From the NCBI GenBank assembly GCA_031273385.1, contig JAISRY010000172.1, forward strand, positions 1-6,453: a DNA stretch of 6,453 bases, read 5' to 3'. Shown here one piece after another: positions 5,847 to 6,453 of this stretch. Within the stretch, counting starts at the first letter, position 1; each line of letters starts with the position of its first letter. Position numbers and translations under genes: made by a program. The notes under the pieces are model-generated. The model saw only the letters and a program-made list of their open reading frames with translations. It was not told the DNA's origin and searched no databases. The stretch comes from Tannerellaceae bacterium (lineage in GTDB: Bacteria; Bacteroidota; Bacteroidia; Bacteroidales; Tannerellaceae).

Positions 5847-6453
5847 AAATCTGTTTTTCGTGAATCTACAACACTCTGTAAAAGTATAAAAACTTACCGG
5901 ATTCACAAAAAAACAAGTGCATTTGCCCGTTTATCAAAAAGGGAAATGACGGCGATAGCGTGATTTTCATGCGATTGTGATTCGTTGTCATTATAAACGA
6001 CCGGGGTAGCCACAGATCATCGTTTCCATCGCCGGAGGTAATCCCATTCTGAAAATTCTATCATCCTGAAAATTCTGATTCTGATTCTGACATTTTGATA
6101 GTTTTGACCATCATTTCACCCCGAAAATTCCGATCTTGGCGTTTTGACATTTTGATAGTTTTTGATCGTTTTATCTCTCTGAGAATTGGCTGTAGCGCAC
6201 CGCGGGACGAGGCGCTCGGAAATATCGCGAAAAACAGGGGGTTAAGGAAATGCACATTGTAAGTAAAAGGGGTGAAAAAATAGTAAATCAATAGCCGTTA
6301 GGCCTATTTTATGACCTGTTTATTCGTATTGTGACGGATAATCTATCATTTTATCAATTTGAATTTGGATGGGATTTTGGAGAACTTTTTTTGTTGTTTC
6401 CTGCCGTTTTCTTTCATTTTAGCGTTTGCAAACAGTTGGTTAAGAGTTGTTCA
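5847..6453. other. Long intergenic region upstream of the sigma-54 regulator operon, no gene seen
   Basis: About 600 bp separate the regulator start from the window end. I see no convincing coding frame. The longest minus-strand frame (6061-6291) starts with TTG, and its lower half is only translated repeat. Besides the repeat block at 6049-6190, there is a perfect 10-bp palindrome GTTTGCAAAC at 6424-6433 and T-rich sequence at 6350-6420. The right part may be the leader or promoter region of a rightward gene beyond 6453, but no box matches well enough to call. The regulator's own promoter should lie near 5870-5930; only a weak match is present. Confidence 0.6.
6049..6190. repeat. Imperfect intergenic repeat block (GAAAATTC and TTTTGATAG motifs)
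   Basis: The motif CYGARAATT appears at 6049, 6066, 6121 and 6179, with spacings of 17, 55 and 58 bp. An 18-bp exact direct repeat TGACATTTTGATAGTTTT lies at 6088-6105 and 6145-6162, in the same order within each longer unit, so the core is a roughly 55-58 bp imperfect tandem duplication. A GATTCT triplet run (6076-6090) sits inside the first copy. No coding or transposase signal is linked to it. Its role is unknown; it could be a degenerate repeat element or a set of binding sites. Confidence 0.7.

Noticed and set aside
5847..5906. Upstream GTG start extending the sigma-54 regulator by 20 residues
   Set aside because: The extension does not resemble the family, and the receiver domain begins immediately at the ATG at 5844-5846.
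5881..5909. Possible promoter for the sigma-54 regulator (TTTG, 17 bp, TATACTTT on the minus strand)
   Set aside because: Two mismatches to TAnnTTTG and spacing shorter than usual make it too weak to list as a feature.
4554..5963. Long plus-strand open frame (469 codons) opposite the sigma-54 regulator
   Set aside because: Antisense shadow of a clearly functional gene; its translation matches no family I know.
6197..6215. GC-rich inverted repeat AGCGC/GCGCT considered as a terminator
   Set aside because: The stem is only about 5 bp around a long loop, with no T-run on either side.
6061..6291. Minus-strand frame of 76 codons with two KTIKMS repeats
   Set aside because: It starts with TTG, has no signal or domain I can name, and its C-terminal half is simply the translated intergenic DNA repeat.
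6390..6428. Possible rightward promoter (TTTG at 6390, TAGCGTTTG at 6420)
   Set aside because: The -7 box has one extra base and the gap of 26 bp is too long. No downstream gene is visible to support it.

Overview
The window looks like chromosomal DNA from a gut-type Bacteroidales bacterium (Bacteroides/Parabacteroides group). Three things point there: the end of a SusD/RagB-type protein, a response regulator and kinase that I recognise as RprY and RprX, and a Bacteroidetes-style promoter (TTTG, then TAnnTTTG) in place of E. coli -35/-10 boxes. The genus cannot be fixed from this sequence alone.

Layout, left to right. Positions 1-162 (+ strand) are the last 53 codons of a SusD-like nutrient-binding lipoprotein, followed by a 16-bp perfect-stem hairpin terminator at 183-221. 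A 9-bp tandem array built on CTTAAG (about 220-313) fills the gap to the convergent genes. All other genes read leftwards on the minus strand: rprY (322-1053) and rprX (1056-2621), 2 nt apart; a small secreted protein that is little more than a T9SS-sorting-domain-like beta domain (2769-3092), with its own Bacteroidetes-type promoter in the 73-bp gap behind it; and a second two-component pair overlapping by ATGA, made of an NtrB/NtrY-like histidine kinase (3166-4464) and its NtrC-family sigma-54 activator (4461-5846). About 600 bp at the right end (5847-6453) hold no convincing gene but contain an imperfect repeat block at 6049-6190.

How they work together. In transcription order, the right-hand operon makes the sigma-54 activator and then its kinase. 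The kinase has almost no periplasmic loop, so its signal probably comes through the membrane or its cytoplasmic PAS domain. The left-hand operon makes RprX, a kinase with a large periplasmic sensor domain (about 230 residues), and then RprY, an OmpR-type regulator. The two systems use different output logic (sigma-54 enhancer activation and OmpR/PhoB promoter binding), with the small secreted protein between them. No target genes are visible.

The core genes belong to known families. The parts least explained by known annotation are the CTTAAG array, the free-standing sorting-domain-like protein between two sensor systems, the variant GSFTDA loop in the sigma-54 activator, and the repeat block in the right-hand intergenic region.
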